Assembly (NCBI RefSeq): GCF_003096355.1
Contig: NZ_QEKI01000011.1
Span: forward strand, 30,663-94,662
DNA length: 64,000 nt
Origin: Pontibacter virosus
GTDB taxonomy: Bacteria > Bacteroidota > Bacteroidia > Cytophagales > Hymenobacteraceae
Direction of reading: 5' to 3'
In this document: piece by piece, positions 45,463 to 54,108 of the stretch
How positions within the stretch are numbered: position 1 is the stretch's first letter
How the letters are laid out: each line of letters opens with the position of its first letter
Position numbers and translations under genes: made by a program
Notes under the pieces: generated by a model
Told to the model about the DNA's origin: nothing
Seen by the model: the letters and a program-made list of their open reading frames with translations, nothing else
Database searches by the model: none

Positions 45463-46095
45463 TTACCCGGCTTTGGTTTCTTCCTGATGCACGAGGTAAC
45501 TGGTGAGCTTGTCCCACTGCAGTCCCTGAAAACCGGCCCAGCCACCTTCCGCTATCAGCGTGTTCAGCACGGAGCGGTCACCTGACTCTTCGCCCTGGTT
45601 GTTAATGTACTCATTTTTGCCAACCTCGGAGGCAATGAGCCTGGTACCTTGCAACTCTACCCGAAACGTACTGCTGGCTTCTTTGGTAAAAAAGTGCTCT
45701 GTCACTTCCTCCTCGTCGGCTGGCGGATTAGGTTTTTCACTGGGGTGCACTGTAAACTCAGCCAGGTTGTCCTCTATGCGGATGCTGGATATATTTACCC
45801 AGTTTTCTACATTGGAGGCCGGCAGCGTGATCTTCATGAAATACCCAATCTCCGGTATTTCCGCCGTCGTTTTCAGCCCTCTGGCATTGTGCAGCTCAAA
45901 AGTGGAATTGATACCCTCCAGGTTCGACCAAAGGTTTACGTTGAACAGCTTTTTTTTAGATTCTTCAAATGCCGTCCGCGCACTGGCTACATCCGGGTAG
46001 TCCTGCTCATTCTGGTAGAGTTTGTCTTTCGACTCCTCTCCCTTTAATACTTTCACTTCCTCTTTTACCTTGTCGACTATTTTCTTGATGCCCAT
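45463..46095 (-). CDS. Conserved-looking protein of unknown function
   Basis: A 210-residue soluble, acidic protein without signal peptide. The first 45 residues are helical and charged (VDKVKEEVKVLKGEESKDK); the remainder looks beta-rich (EIGYFMKITLPASNVENWVNISSIRIEDNLAEFTVHP). I do not recognise a family. It stands alone, 214 bases from the nitric oxide reductase unit and reading the same way. Confidence 0.65.
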   Translation of the reverse strand: MGIKKIVDKVKEEVKVLKGEESKDKLYQNEQDYPDVASARTAFEESKKKLFNVNLWSNLEGINSTFELHNARGLKTTAEIPEIGYFMKITLPASNVENWVNISSIRIEDNLAEFTVHPSEKPNPPADEEEVTEHFFTKEASSTFRVELQGTRLIASEVGKNEYINNQGEESGDRSVLNTLIAEGGWAGFQGLQWDKLTSYLVHQEETKAG

Positions 46096-46143
46096 GGTCC
46101 GTAATGTTTAATCCGACTTTACCTTACGCACGAAAAGAATGCA

Positions 46144-46160
46144 AGGTATAGGCTATACCT
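46144..46160. repeat. Palindrome built of the AGGTATA motif
   Basis: AGGTATAG-G-CTATACCT: two opposed copies of the over-represented heptamer separated by one base. A similar pair with a 7-base loop lies at 45283-45305. Confidence 0.6.
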
Positions 46161-46209
46161 GTATAAATTGCTCTGCGGTGTCAGAGGTCGCAGGTATAGC
46201 CGATCTAAA

Positions 46210-46246
46210 AAACAAGCCCTTCCACCAAAGGCAGAAGGGCTTGCAG
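46210..46246 (-). terminator. Terminator of the nitric oxide reductase operon
   Basis: caagcccttc (46213-46222) pairs with gaagggcttg (46234-46243). Reading leftward it is followed by a run of T (complement of 46206-46212), a classical intrinsic terminator 64 bases after the norZ stop. Confidence 0.87.
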
Positions 46247-46309
46247 GAAAGGGTTTAGGTATAATGAGCTTTGTTGTGAACGATATCTTCAGGTATAGCT
46301 GAATGAAGC

Positions 46310-48610
46310 TTAAGAATGCACTTGTTTTGCCGGTGCTTCCTCTTCGATCAGCGGTGTCACATCCTCGTCCGCTTCCAATGACCAGCCGGTTCTAAGGCCG
46401 ATGATGAACCAGGCCAGGGCCAGCACACCACCTGCAAAGATCGTGTCGCCGATCACACGCAGCCAGCGCAGGACGTTCATCGTGTCAGTCTGCATAAACT
46501 CCATAGAGCGGGCGTACCACAGACCATGCTCCACGCTCGCCCAGGTTTGCATCAGACCGATTGGCAGCACACTAATCAGTACCATCAAAATCAGGCCGAT
46601 GTTGATAGACCAGAAGGCGAAACTGATGACACCGTCTTTCCAGCGGCGACGGGCAGACAGACCTTTGAGCACGAATAGCATCAGGCCGATACCCAGCATG
46701 CCGTATACCCCGAATAGTGCAGTATGGGCGTGCACAGGCGTGGTGTTAAGTCCCTGCATGTAGTAGAGCGCGATCGGCGGGTTGATCACGAAACCAAACA
46801 CACCGGCACCCACTAGGTTCCAGAAAGCCACGGCTACGAAAGAGTAAATTGGCCACTTATAAGCTTTGATCCAGAGGGTAAGCTTGCTGATCTGCAGGTT
46901 ATGGTAGGCCTCGAAACCGATTAATACCAGTGGTACCACTTCCAGCGCACTAAAGGTAGCTCCCAGGGCCATTACTGCCGTTGGCGTGCCGCTGAAGTAC
47001 AAGTGGTGGAAAGTACCCAGTATACCACCGAACAGGAAGATGATCGTGGAGAACAGTACCGTAGTGGTAGCGATTTTGGTATCCAGCAAGCCCATGCGCA
47101 CGAACAGGAAGGCGATGACTACCGTAGCGAACACTTCGAAGAAGCCCTCTACCCACAGGTGCACCACCCACCAGCGCCAGTACTCGGCAATAGCCAGGTT
47201 GGTGTGCTGTCCCCACATCATGCCAGCGGCATAGAACAGGGCAATGGCAGCTGACGATATCAGGAACATACCCAGCAGGTGGCGTCCTTCCACGTCGTTT
47301 TTAAAGGCAGGCAGGATCGCACGCACCATCAGGGCCAGCCACAGGAACAAGCCCACCAGCAGGAAGATCTGCCAGAAACGACCCAGGTCCACATACTCGT
47401 AGCCCTGGTGACCGAACCAGAAGTTTTCGGTATAGCCCAGCTTCTGCATGATGCCGTACCACTGACCGGCCAGCGAACCGGCCACGATGATGAGCAAGCA
47501 GACGAAGAGGAAGTTCACGCCCAGTTTCTGGAATTTCGGCTCGTGACCCGACACGGCAGGTGCTATGTACAGACCAGTAGCCAACCAGGAAGTCGCAATC
47601 CAGAAAATGGCCAGCTGTACGTGCCAGGTGCGGGTAATAGAGTAGGGGAGGTACTCAGCCAGCGGGAAGCCATACAAAGCCTGCCCCTCCACACCGTAGT
47701 GCGCTGAGACAACCCCGAGCGTGACCTGGACGAGAATAAGGGCGGTTACAATCCAGAAGTACTTCAGGGTGGCCTTCATAGAAGGCGTAGCCGTCAAGCC
47801 CAGTAAAGGGTCCTGCTTCGGTAGTTTGGAGTGGTCTATTTCTTCTTCGCGGTTGGAAGCGTAGTAGTATGCCAGCATACCCACACCCGCGATCAGGATG
47901 ATTACCGAGAAACCGGTCCAGATGATCAGGTCGGAGCTAGGCTCGTTGGCCACCAGTTTCTCGGCAGGCCAGTTGTTGGTATAGGTAATTTTTTTGCCCG
48001 GACGCTCCGTCACGCAGGCCCAGGAGGTCCAGAAGAAGAAGGTGTTGAGTTTTTCCATGCGCACCGGATCTTCCACGGTGTTGTCCTTCATGGCGTAGGC
48101 GTCGCGGTGTTTGGCCAGTGCCGGGTCGTTCATAAACAGGCCGGTATAGTGCTTGCCCACTTCGGCAATGGCCTCGGCACGCAGGTCCGACACAGTCAGG
48201 ATACCTGTCTCAGGGTCGTAGGTGTTCGCACGGATCTGCTTCTGCAGACGGGCCTCCAGCATGGCCTTTGTCTCTTCGTCCAGGTCGTCATAGAGCACGC
48301 CCTTTTCCTGCTGCGCCCAGTAGTCCAGGAAGTACATAGCCTCTTTATGTAGCCAGTCAGCGCTCCAGTCAGGTGCAATGTAGGCGCCGTGGCCCCAGAC
48401 AGAGCCCAATTGCTGGCCGCCCGTGGACTGCCATACGTTCTGCCCGTCTTTAATGTCCTGCTCCGTAAAGAGCACTTTTCCCGAAGTGGTGACCACCTTG
48501 ACAGGTATAGGTGGTGCTTCTCTGTAAATCTCGATACCGTAGTACCCGAGAACGGCGAAGGAGCCGACGATCACGGCAATAAATCCCAGCCAGAGGTTTC
48601 TGTATTTCAT
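46310..48610 (-). CDS. norZ: Nitric oxide reductase, quinol-dependent single-subunit type
   Basis: A 766-residue integral membrane protein of the haem-copper oxidase family, qNOR (NorZ) type. Residues about 1-250 are the N-terminal extension with two flanking spans and a periplasmic domain, which replaces cytochrome subunit NorC. The core has the usual twelve or so spans with haem and FeB ligands in TWHVQLAIFWIATSWLATGLY, AGMMWGQHTNLAIAEYWRWWVVHLWVEGFFEVF, and GTFHHLYFSGTP. It reduces 2 NO to N2O with electrons from the quinol pool. Last gene of a three-gene leftward operon that is divergent from the nos genes, which remove the N2O. Confidence 0.94.
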   Translation of the reverse strand: MKYRNLWLGFIAVIVGSFAVLGYYGIEIYREAPPIPVKVVTTSGKVLFTEQDIKDGQNVWQSTGGQQLGSVWGHGAYIAPDWSADWLHKEAMYFLDYWAQQEKGVLYDDLDEETKAMLEARLQKQIRANTYDPETGILTVSDLRAEAIAEVGKHYTGLFMNDPALAKHRDAYAMKDNTVEDPVRMEKLNTFFFWTSWACVTERPGKKITYTNNWPAEKLVANEPSSDLIIWTGFSVIILIAGVGMLAYYYASNREEEIDHSKLPKQDPLLGLTATPSMKATLKYFWIVTALILVQVTLGVVSAHYGVEGQALYGFPLAEYLPYSITRTWHVQLAIFWIATSWLATGLYIAPAVSGHEPKFQKLGVNFLFVCLLIIVAGSLAGQWYGIMQKLGYTENFWFGHQGYEYVDLGRFWQIFLLVGLFLWLALMVRAILPAFKNDVEGRHLLGMFLISSAAIALFYAAGMMWGQHTNLAIAEYWRWWVVHLWVEGFFEVFATVVIAFLFVRMGLLDTKIATTTVLFSTIIFLFGGILGTFHHLYFSGTPTAVMALGATFSALEVVPLVLIGFEAYHNLQISKLTLWIKAYKWPIYSFVAVAFWNLVGAGVFGFVINPPIALYYMQGLNTTPVHAHTALFGVYGMLGIGLMLFVLKGLSARRRWKDGVISFAFWSINIGLILMVLISVLPIGLMQTWASVEHGLWYARSMEFMQTDTMNVLRWLRVIGDTIFAGGVLALAWFIIGLRTGWSLEADEDVTPLIEEEAPAKQVHS

Positions 48611-48685
48611 AAAGGGTAAAAATTTGAGTGGTATATATTGAATTAGAGTTGAAACTCACTTGCCGGGATTGCTGCCATGATCCTG

Positions 48686-49585
48686 TTAGAACATGTAGGT
48701 CAGGTTCACCATGCTGCGGCGGTTGCCTTCGGTGTGGTGGTGTGCCTCGGTGCTGCTGACAGGCAGTTGCACGGTACCCCCCACGGCGATGTTTTTCACA
48801 TACACGCTTAGGCCCAGGTTGGTGAAGAAAGAATCACCACCTTTCTGCAGATTAGGGGCTCCTTCTATCCGGTCACCTTCTGCATGCTCGTAGTACACGC
48901 CCGCGCTTGGCAACAGGGAGATGCTCTTTACATTTTGCCAGTAAAACAGGTTAGAAGAGGCGCTAAGGCGGTTGCCGAAGCGATAGCCGTTGCTGTTCTC
49001 GGTATTAAAGCGGTAGGTCACGTCGTTGCTCAGACCCAGTTGCTTGTAGCGTATGGTATACATGCCGTTTGCCAGATAATCGGTGGTGCCGGTACCGGGT
49101 TGCATGTTGGGAGCCAGCTGCTCACCGTGCTCCTGGTTGCGGTATGCGCCTGTGGCGAGTTTCACGCCGCCACCCACTTGCAGCGTGTGCTTCAGATCGC
49201 GGTCCATTCTGTCGCCGGTGTTGAGGAGCGAGTAATTGGCCATCAGCGTCACATCCCCGAAGCCTCTGCTTTTAATGGCATGGTGACCACCGGTCTGTTC
49301 ATTTAGCATATAAGGCACAAAGGCAAATACCTGCACATTTTTGACTGGCACAAAGCGGCCCCACAGCTCGGCAGTGGCAAAATGCTCGTTTGTGACCTGC
49401 ACATGGTGGCCGTGCGTGGCAGTAGTGGTATAGGAGCGGGTGGTGTAGCGCAGCCCCACAAAGTTTTTATGGAATTGGGGCAAAATACCCATGTAGCTGC
49501 CACCCATGGTACAGCCTTTGTCGCAGGCCTGGCTGCTGATGTTGATCGATAATAGCGCGATGGCAAGTAAGAATATCTTTTTCAT
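48686..49585 (-). CDS. Outer-membrane beta-barrel protein of the nor operon
   Basis: A 299-residue exported protein: signal peptide MKKIFLLAIALLSINISSQA, then CDKGCTMGGSYMGILPQFHKNFVGLRY, a phrase typical of a Bacteroidetes transporter-like outer-membrane family found next to metal and denitrification genes. The mature part is regular amphipathic strands ending in VNLTYMF. His-rich segments (ATHGHHVQ; TEAHHHTEGN) suggest metal contact. Between norZ and a small Cys protein, 76 and 66 bases from them. Possibly a channel for copper or iron needed by NorZ/NosZ; role inferred. Confidence 0.78.
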   Translation of the reverse strand: MKKIFLLAIALLSINISSQACDKGCTMGGSYMGILPQFHKNFVGLRYTTRSYTTTATHGHHVQVTNEHFATAELWGRFVPVKNVQVFAFVPYMLNEQTGGHHAIKSRGFGDVTLMANYSLLNTGDRMDRDLKHTLQVGGGVKLATGAYRNQEHGEQLAPNMQPGTGTTDYLANGMYTIRYKQLGLSNDVTYRFNTENSNGYRFGNRLSASSNLFYWQNVKSISLLPSAGVYYEHAEGDRIEGAPNLQKGGDSFFTNLGLSVYVKNIAVGGTVQLPVSSTEAHHHTEGNRRSMVNLTYMF

Positions 49586-49650
49586 GACTTAGTTCTCTTG
49601 AATTTTAAAATTGAAAGGGGTGGTGCCGAAAGGGAACACCGGGGTCGAAA

Positions 49651-50025
49651 CTAAGCCATGAAGCTTGGGGGATGGAAGATGGCAAAATCGGGTGAGGCAT
49701 AAGCTCCGGTCAGGTATAGGCAGCGGTTGTTGTTCTCTTTCTGAACGATAGCCGGTGCCAATGGAAGTCGCGCTGTTTGGAAGGCGATCATGTCGATCGT
49801 GCTCTGCTGCTGGCGTGGCGCCTGCTTTTCGCGCTCTGTGTCCTTTTGAAGTTCTTTGCGGAGGTGGCATTTGCCCTGGCAGTCAGAGCCAGGTATAAAC
49901 CTGTTCTCGCAAAGTTCGCTGGCAATGTAAGCTTTGTTGAGTTGATATATCATTAAGACACCCTGCTTGCTCAGGGGCTGCACCAGCACACACAGCACAC
50001 AAAATATTACAGCAAGCCGTCTCAT
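49651..50025 (-). CDS. Small exported Cys-containing protein, first gene of the nor operon
   Basis: A 124-residue protein with an N-terminal hydrophobic segment (RLAVIFCVLCVLVQPL). The conserved part is LNKAYIASELCENRFIPGSDCQGKCHLRKELQK: a CENR...C.GKC.L.K.L pattern that recurs in Bacteroidetes proteins beside metal transporters and probably binds copper or another soft metal. The C-terminal half is unremarkable. Its promoter faces the shared control region at 50059-50154. Confidence 0.75.
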   Translation of the reverse strand: MRRLAVIFCVLCVLVQPLSKQGVLMIYQLNKAYIASELCENRFIPGSDCQGKCHLRKELQKDTEREKQAPRQQQSTIDMIAFQTARLPLAPAIVQKENNNRCLYLTGAYASPDFAIFHPPSFMA

Positions 50026-50058
50026 GACATTTACGCTTCATTTGTTTTTGAACTGTTG

Positions 50059-50154
50059 CAAAGGTCTTACAGGGTCTCAAGGAGAAAAATGACATAGGTC
50101 ATTAATAAAAGAGATAAAGGTCTTCTATAAAAAGGAGGTCCAGGAATACCTTTG
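50059..50154. promoter_or_regulatory. Bidirectional control region of the nor operon and the cupin gene
   Basis: Two CRP/FNR-like half-symmetric sites: TGAC-ATAG-GTCA (50090-50101) and AGAT-AAAG-GTCT (50112-50123), centres 22 bases apart. Rightward, -7 box TACCTTTG (50147-50154) starts 29.5 bases from the second centre. Leftward, a -7-like box GACCTTTG (50059-50066, minus strand) starts 29.5 bases from the first centre. So each promoter has one site at the same, class II-like distance. No -33 TTG is seen, as expected for activator-dependent promoters. Confidence 0.7.
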
Positions 50155-50214
50155 TACAAGGTTAAGGCGCTAGAAAGCAGACCTGGCTGTAGCACACCTA
50201 TATAATATAGAGAT

Positions 50215-50619
50215 ATGAAAGAAGAAGCAGATAAGTCACAGCAAGCCGGCAGTTCCCAAGGCAGGGAAAGCCATAAGGCACTGCTTACCACTGACCTGAC
50301 CACTTTGGCACAAGTACTGAAGGAGGAGGAGAACTGGCAAAAAAGCGGGCGGGGATCCAGAACAGTCCTTAAGTCCGAGACGTTGCGCATCCTGCTGAAT
50401 GTGATGCAGGCCGGAACGGAAATAAAACCGCATCAGGCGCCGGGTCCCATCAGCGTGCAGGTGATGGAGGGTCGGATCAGATTCAACACGCAAGAAGAAT
50501 CCATGGAGCTTGCCATAGGCCAAATGTTGACGCTGCCGGCGCATGTACGACACAGTGTTGAGGCGCTCGAAGAAGCCACCTTCCTGCTTACGGTATCACC
50601 ACTTCCCGCACAAGCTTAG
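50215..50619 (+). CDS. Cupin-domain protein co-regulated with denitrification genes
   Basis: A 134-residue protein with an extended N-terminus and a single cupin (about 55-125): LNVMQAGTEIKPHQAPGPISVQVMEGRIRF and LAIGQMLTLPAHVRHSVEALEEATFLLTV. The metal site is incomplete (H in KPHQ, H in VRHSV). Cupins of this type in denitrifying Bacteroidetes often accompany nitric oxide genes; function unknown. It has its own promoter with the same CRP/FNR-like layout as the nos operon. Confidence 0.78.
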   Translation: MKEEADKSQQAGSSQGRESHKALLTTDLTTLAQVLKEEENWQKSGRGSRTVLKSETLRILLNVMQAGTEIKPHQAPGPISVQVMEGRIRFNTQEESMELAIGQMLTLPAHVRHSVEALEEATFLLTVSPLPAQA

Positions 50620-50682
50620 CCGAGCTGACGGGCCTGAAAAGCAATGTCTTGCCAGTATATCAGGATCGCCAAAGCAAAAAGA

Positions 50683-50747
50683 TGACAAAGGTCACTATTA
50701 AAAGAGATAAAGGTCTTTTATTAAAAAGCATACCAAGAATACCTTTG
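50683..50747 (+). promoter_or_regulatory. Activated promoter of nos operon 1
   Basis: Same plan as the cupin promoter: TGAC-AAAG-GTCA (50683-50694), then AGAT-AAAG-GTCT (50705-50716), centres 22 bases apart, and -7 box TACCTTTG (50740-50747) 29.5 bases from the second centre. The whole stretch 50682-50750 is similar base for base to 50089-50157, so the two arose by copying or are kept alike by selection. Lies 137 bases before the cytochrome start codon. Confidence 0.75.
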
Positions 50748-50883
50748 TATTGTAAATGAAAGCCAAACAGTACCAATTAAAGAGGAGTTCGGTTCTAAAA
50801 AATAAATCATCTAAGACAGGATCTGACCCTCACAGTGCAAAACAGTAAACTTCATGAAAATCAAAAAACAAAAACCAACCAAC

Positions 50884-51366
50884 ATGAAATCGATCAAATC
50901 CGCTGCTTTACTTTTCCTTGCTGCTCTGGTATTCTACAGCTGCTCTTCTGACAACACCGCCACTACTGAAACAAAACAGGAATCAGGCCTGGCCCATCAG
51001 GCACCTGCCGCTCCAGTGGAGGATGACGGAAAAGGTATAGGACCCATTACGTCAGTTGAAGTAGGAGCAGAAATAGACGAGGCACTAGCCGCTGAGGGCA
51101 AATCCATTTTCGAAGGCAAGTGCTCTGCCTGCCACCAATTGTCTGACCAGAAAGTGGTTGGTCCAGGTATGGCCGGTGTGACAGAACGCCGCAAGCCAGA
51201 GTGGGTGATGAACATGATCATCAACCCGGAGGAAATGACTAAAAAAGACCCGGCTGCCAAAAAACTACTGGCCGAGCACTTAACACAGATGACCAACCAG
51301 AACATCAACGAAACAGACGCCAGAGCACTGCTTGAGTTCCTGCGTCAGAACGACAAAAATTCTTAA
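50884..51366 (+). CDS. Lipoprotein cytochrome c, nos operon 1
   Basis: A 160-residue mono-haem cytochrome c from the ATG at 50884 (an in-frame ATG at 50854 gives ten extra charged residues). The signal ends FYSC with a lipobox Cys, so the protein is lipid-anchored. Haem binding: KCSACHQL; Met ligand probably in GMAGVT or MTNQ region. First gene of the seven-gene nos operon and paired with NosZ, so most likely it delivers electrons to it. Its twin is at 57589. Confidence 0.88.
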   Translation: MKSIKSAALLFLAALVFYSCSSDNTATTETKQESGLAHQAPAAPVEDDGKGIGPITSVEVGAEIDEALAAEGKSIFEGKCSACHQLSDQKVVGPGMAGVTERRKPEWVMNMIINPEEMTKKDPAAKKLLAEHLTQMTNQNINETDARALLEFLRQNDKNS

Positions 51367-51396
51367 TCAAAAAAAACAGCAAAAACCATAACCACG

Positions 51397-53415
51397 ATGA
51401 AATCATTATTCACAACCATCAAAAAAGCAGCTCCTGCTGCGGCCTTTACGCTGGCACTTGCTGGCGGCGCGGTACTGCAGGGTTGCAGCAGCGGACCTGG
51501 CGAAGGTAGTGCCACAGCTGCTGGTGTTGCCTCAGATGCTGCGCAGGCAGTGTATGTAGCACCTGGCAAGCACGACGAGTACTATTCTTTCCTGTCTGGC
51601 GGTTTTAACGGACAGATGTCTGTGTACGGACTTCCTTCCGGCCGACTGCTGAAAATCATTCCGGTGTTCACGCAGCACGGCGAGAACGGCTACGGCTACA
51701 ACGAAGAGTCCAAGGCCATGCTCAACACCTCACACGGTTTTGTACCTTGGGACGACCTGCACCACCCGAAATTGTCACGTACCAACGGTATGACTGACGG
51801 TCGCTGGCTGTTTGCAAACGGTAACAACACACCACGTGTAGCCCGTGTCGACCTGACTACCTTCGAGACAGTAGAGATCATGGAGATCCCGAACTCTGCC
51901 GGTAACCACTGCTCGCCCTACCCAACTGATAACAACGAGTACGTGATTGCAGGTACACGTTTCTCTGTGCCACTCGACATGAAAGGCGGTACGGCTGATG
52001 TGAGCATGGATGAGTACAAAGACAAGTTCCGCGGCTCTATCTCCTTCATCAAGGTAGACAAGGACAAAGGCGACATGGAACTGGACTTCCAGATCCTGGT
52101 ACCGGGCTTCGACTACGACCTGGCTAACGGTGGCAAAGGCCCGTCTTCTGACTGGGTGTTCTTCACCACCTATAACACAGAACGTGCCGGTACACTGAAG
52201 GAACTGGGTGCTTCGCAAAACGACCGCGACTACCTGGCTGCTGTGAACTGGAAACTGGCTGCCAAGTATGCCGCAGAAGGCAAGGCGAAAGAAATGCCAG
52301 CCTACTACTATCACAACAAAATGGACAAGGATACGCACATCGCCAAGTCTACTATCAAGAAGACGGTTCGCTACCTGCTTCCGGAAGACTGCCCGGGCAT
52401 GATGTACCTGATCCCGGCGCCTAAGTCACCACACGGCATCGACGTGGACCCAAGCGGCGAGCACATGGTAGTAAGCGGTAAACTGGCTGCAACCATCCCG
52501 GTGTTCTCTTTCTCTAAAATGCAGAAGGCGATCGAAGACAAAGCGTTCGACGGTGAGATCAACGGTATCCCAGTGTTCAAATACGAGTCTGTGCTGAAAG
52601 CCGAAGTGCCTGAGCCAGGTCTCGGACCATTGCACACCGAGTTTGACGGAAAAGGCAACGCCTATACCTCTATGTTCGTGTCTTCTGAAGTGGTAAAATG
52701 GAAATTGAGCGACTTCACAGTAGTTGACAGAATGCCGGTTTACTACTCAGTTGGTCACTTGATGATCCCTGGTGGTGACACGCACACACCGGATGGCAAG
52801 TACCTGGTAGCAATGAACAAGATCACCAAAGACCGCTACCTGCCGACTGGTCCTGAACTGGCGCACTCTGCCCAGTTGATCGACATCAGCGGCGAGAAAA
52901 TGCGTATGCTCCTCGACTTCCCGACCGTAGCTGAACCGCACTACGCACAGGCCATCAAAGCCGATAAAATAGCGCCTAACAGTGTGAAATTCTACGACCT
53001 GGCCAAGAACAAGCACCCACATGCGGTGAAGAAAGAGTCTGACGCCAGCGTGACCCGCGAAGGCAACGTAGTGAGAGTGAAAATGACGGCCATCCGCAGC
53101 CACATGACCCCGGACAACATCGAGGGTGTGCAGGTAGGTGACACCGTACTCTTCCACGTGACCAACCTCGAGCAGGACTGGGACGTACCGCACGGATTCG
53201 CGGTGATGGGCGCCAACACAGCCGAAACCCTTATCATGCCGGGCGCAACACAAACCCTGCGCTGGGTACCGAAGAAAGCCGGTGTGTTCCCATTCTACTG
53301 CACCGACTTCTGTTCTGCACTCCACCAGGAAATGCAAGGCTACATCAGAGTATCTCCTAAAGGCTCTCCTGTACCGATTTCCTTCTCAACAGGCAAAAAG
53401 AAGCCTGCCGCTTAA
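51397..53415 (+). CDS. nosZ: Nitrous oxide reductase, clade II, copy 1
   Basis: A 672-residue copper enzyme reducing N2O to N2. The N-terminus is a Sec signal with lipobox (GGAVLQGC at residues 22-29) rather than the Tat RR of clade I, so the enzyme is exported unfolded and probably lipid-anchored. CuZ-site His residues lie in DDLHHPKLS, NSAGNHCSPYP, SPHGIDVDP, PLHTEFDGKGNAYTS and GHLMIPGGDTHTPDGK. The C-terminal cupredoxin holds the CuA site in FPFYCTDFCSALHQEMQGY (two Cys, His, Met). Second gene of the operon; its 3' end is followed by a hairpin. Twin at 58157. Confidence 0.96.
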   Translation: MKSLFTTIKKAAPAAAFTLALAGGAVLQGCSSGPGEGSATAAGVASDAAQAVYVAPGKHDEYYSFLSGGFNGQMSVYGLPSGRLLKIIPVFTQHGENGYGYNEESKAMLNTSHGFVPWDDLHHPKLSRTNGMTDGRWLFANGNNTPRVARVDLTTFETVEIMEIPNSAGNHCSPYPTDNNEYVIAGTRFSVPLDMKGGTADVSMDEYKDKFRGSISFIKVDKDKGDMELDFQILVPGFDYDLANGGKGPSSDWVFFTTYNTERAGTLKELGASQNDRDYLAAVNWKLAAKYAAEGKAKEMPAYYYHNKMDKDTHIAKSTIKKTVRYLLPEDCPGMMYLIPAPKSPHGIDVDPSGEHMVVSGKLAATIPVFSFSKMQKAIEDKAFDGEINGIPVFKYESVLKAEVPEPGLGPLHTEFDGKGNAYTSMFVSSEVVKWKLSDFTVVDRMPVYYSVGHLMIPGGDTHTPDGKYLVAMNKITKDRYLPTGPELAHSAQLIDISGEKMRMLLDFPTVAEPHYAQAIKADKIAPNSVKFYDLAKNKHPHAVKKESDASVTREGNVVRVKMTAIRSHMTPDNIEGVQVGDTVLFHVTNLEQDWDVPHGFAVMGANTAETLIMPGATQTLRWVPKKAGVFPFYCTDFCSALHQEMQGYIRVSPKGSPVPISFSTGKKKPAA

Positions 53416-53439
53416 CCAACTGGGATAAGCCGGGCAATA

Positions 53440-53480
53440 CAAAAGCGGAGGTTGCCCAAAGCAGCCTCCGCTTATTTTTT
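53440..53480 (+). terminator. Hairpin after nosZ copy 1
   Basis: aagcggagg (53443-53451) pairs with cctccgctt (53465-53473), then ATTTTTTAAATTT: an intrinsic terminator or attenuator inside the operon. It would make more nosZ mRNA than downstream assembly-gene mRNA. Confidence 0.82.
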
Positions 53481-53505
53481 AAATTTCACCTTAAAACCAC
53501 CAAGG

Positions 53506-54108
53506 ATGAAAGCTTACCACAAAGTGCTGATGATGATAGCCTCGCTGTCTCTCGGTTTGTTATTCCTCTTCCCCATGTGGAAGATTTACCTCAAAGCACC
53601 ACAGTACCCGGAAGGGCTGGAGATGCACATCTGGGTCAACAAGATTTCAGGTGACACAGAAGGATCGCTTCAGAATTTCAATATTCTCAACCACTACATC
53701 GGCATGGAGCCCATTCACGCCGAGTCTTTCGCAGAACTCAAAATCATGCCTTATATCGTCATCTTCTTTATGGTAACAGGTATACTGGTGGCCCTGCTGG
53801 GCAATAGAAAACTGGTGCTTTCCTGGGTCGTAATGCTGATGATAGGCGGTGCTGTCGGTATAGCTGACTTCTACATGTGGCTCAACAAGTTCGGTACCAA
53901 CCTCGACCCGACTGCCCCGATCAAAGTTCCGGGCATGACGTACGTGCCACCACTACTCGGAAGCAAGACGCTCCTTAACTTCGATGCCTTGTCGCTGCCT
54001 GCTATAGGAAGCTTGGGAATAGGGCTAGCAATATTGCTGGCAGGTCTGGTGTACTTCTTCAGCCGCAACACAGTGCAAGTGAAAACAGCCAAAAAAGTAA
54101 TGGCATGA
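53506..54108 (+). CDS. NosZ-associated membrane protein of nos operon 1 (NosB-like position)
   Basis: A 200-residue protein from the ATG at 53506. About four membrane spans (MIASLSLGLLFLFPMWKIYL; LKIMPYIVIFFMVTGILVALLG; LVLSWVVMLMIGGAVGIADFYMWL; LGIGLAILLAGLVYFF). Conserved periplasmic phrases FPMWKIYLKAPQYPEGLEMHIWVNKI, NILNHYIGM and VPGMTYVPPLLGSKTLLNFDAL recur exactly in copy 2. In clade II nos clusters a membrane protein of this kind follows nosZ; it may take quinol electrons or help CuA maturation. The role is not established. Confidence 0.8.
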   Translation: MKAYHKVLMMIASLSLGLLFLFPMWKIYLKAPQYPEGLEMHIWVNKISGDTEGSLQNFNILNHYIGMEPIHAESFAELKIMPYIVIFFMVTGILVALLGNRKLVLSWVVMLMIGGAVGIADFYMWLNKFGTNLDPTAPIKVPGMTYVPPLLGSKTLLNFDALSLPAIGSLGIGLAILLAGLVYFFSRNTVQVKTAKKVMA

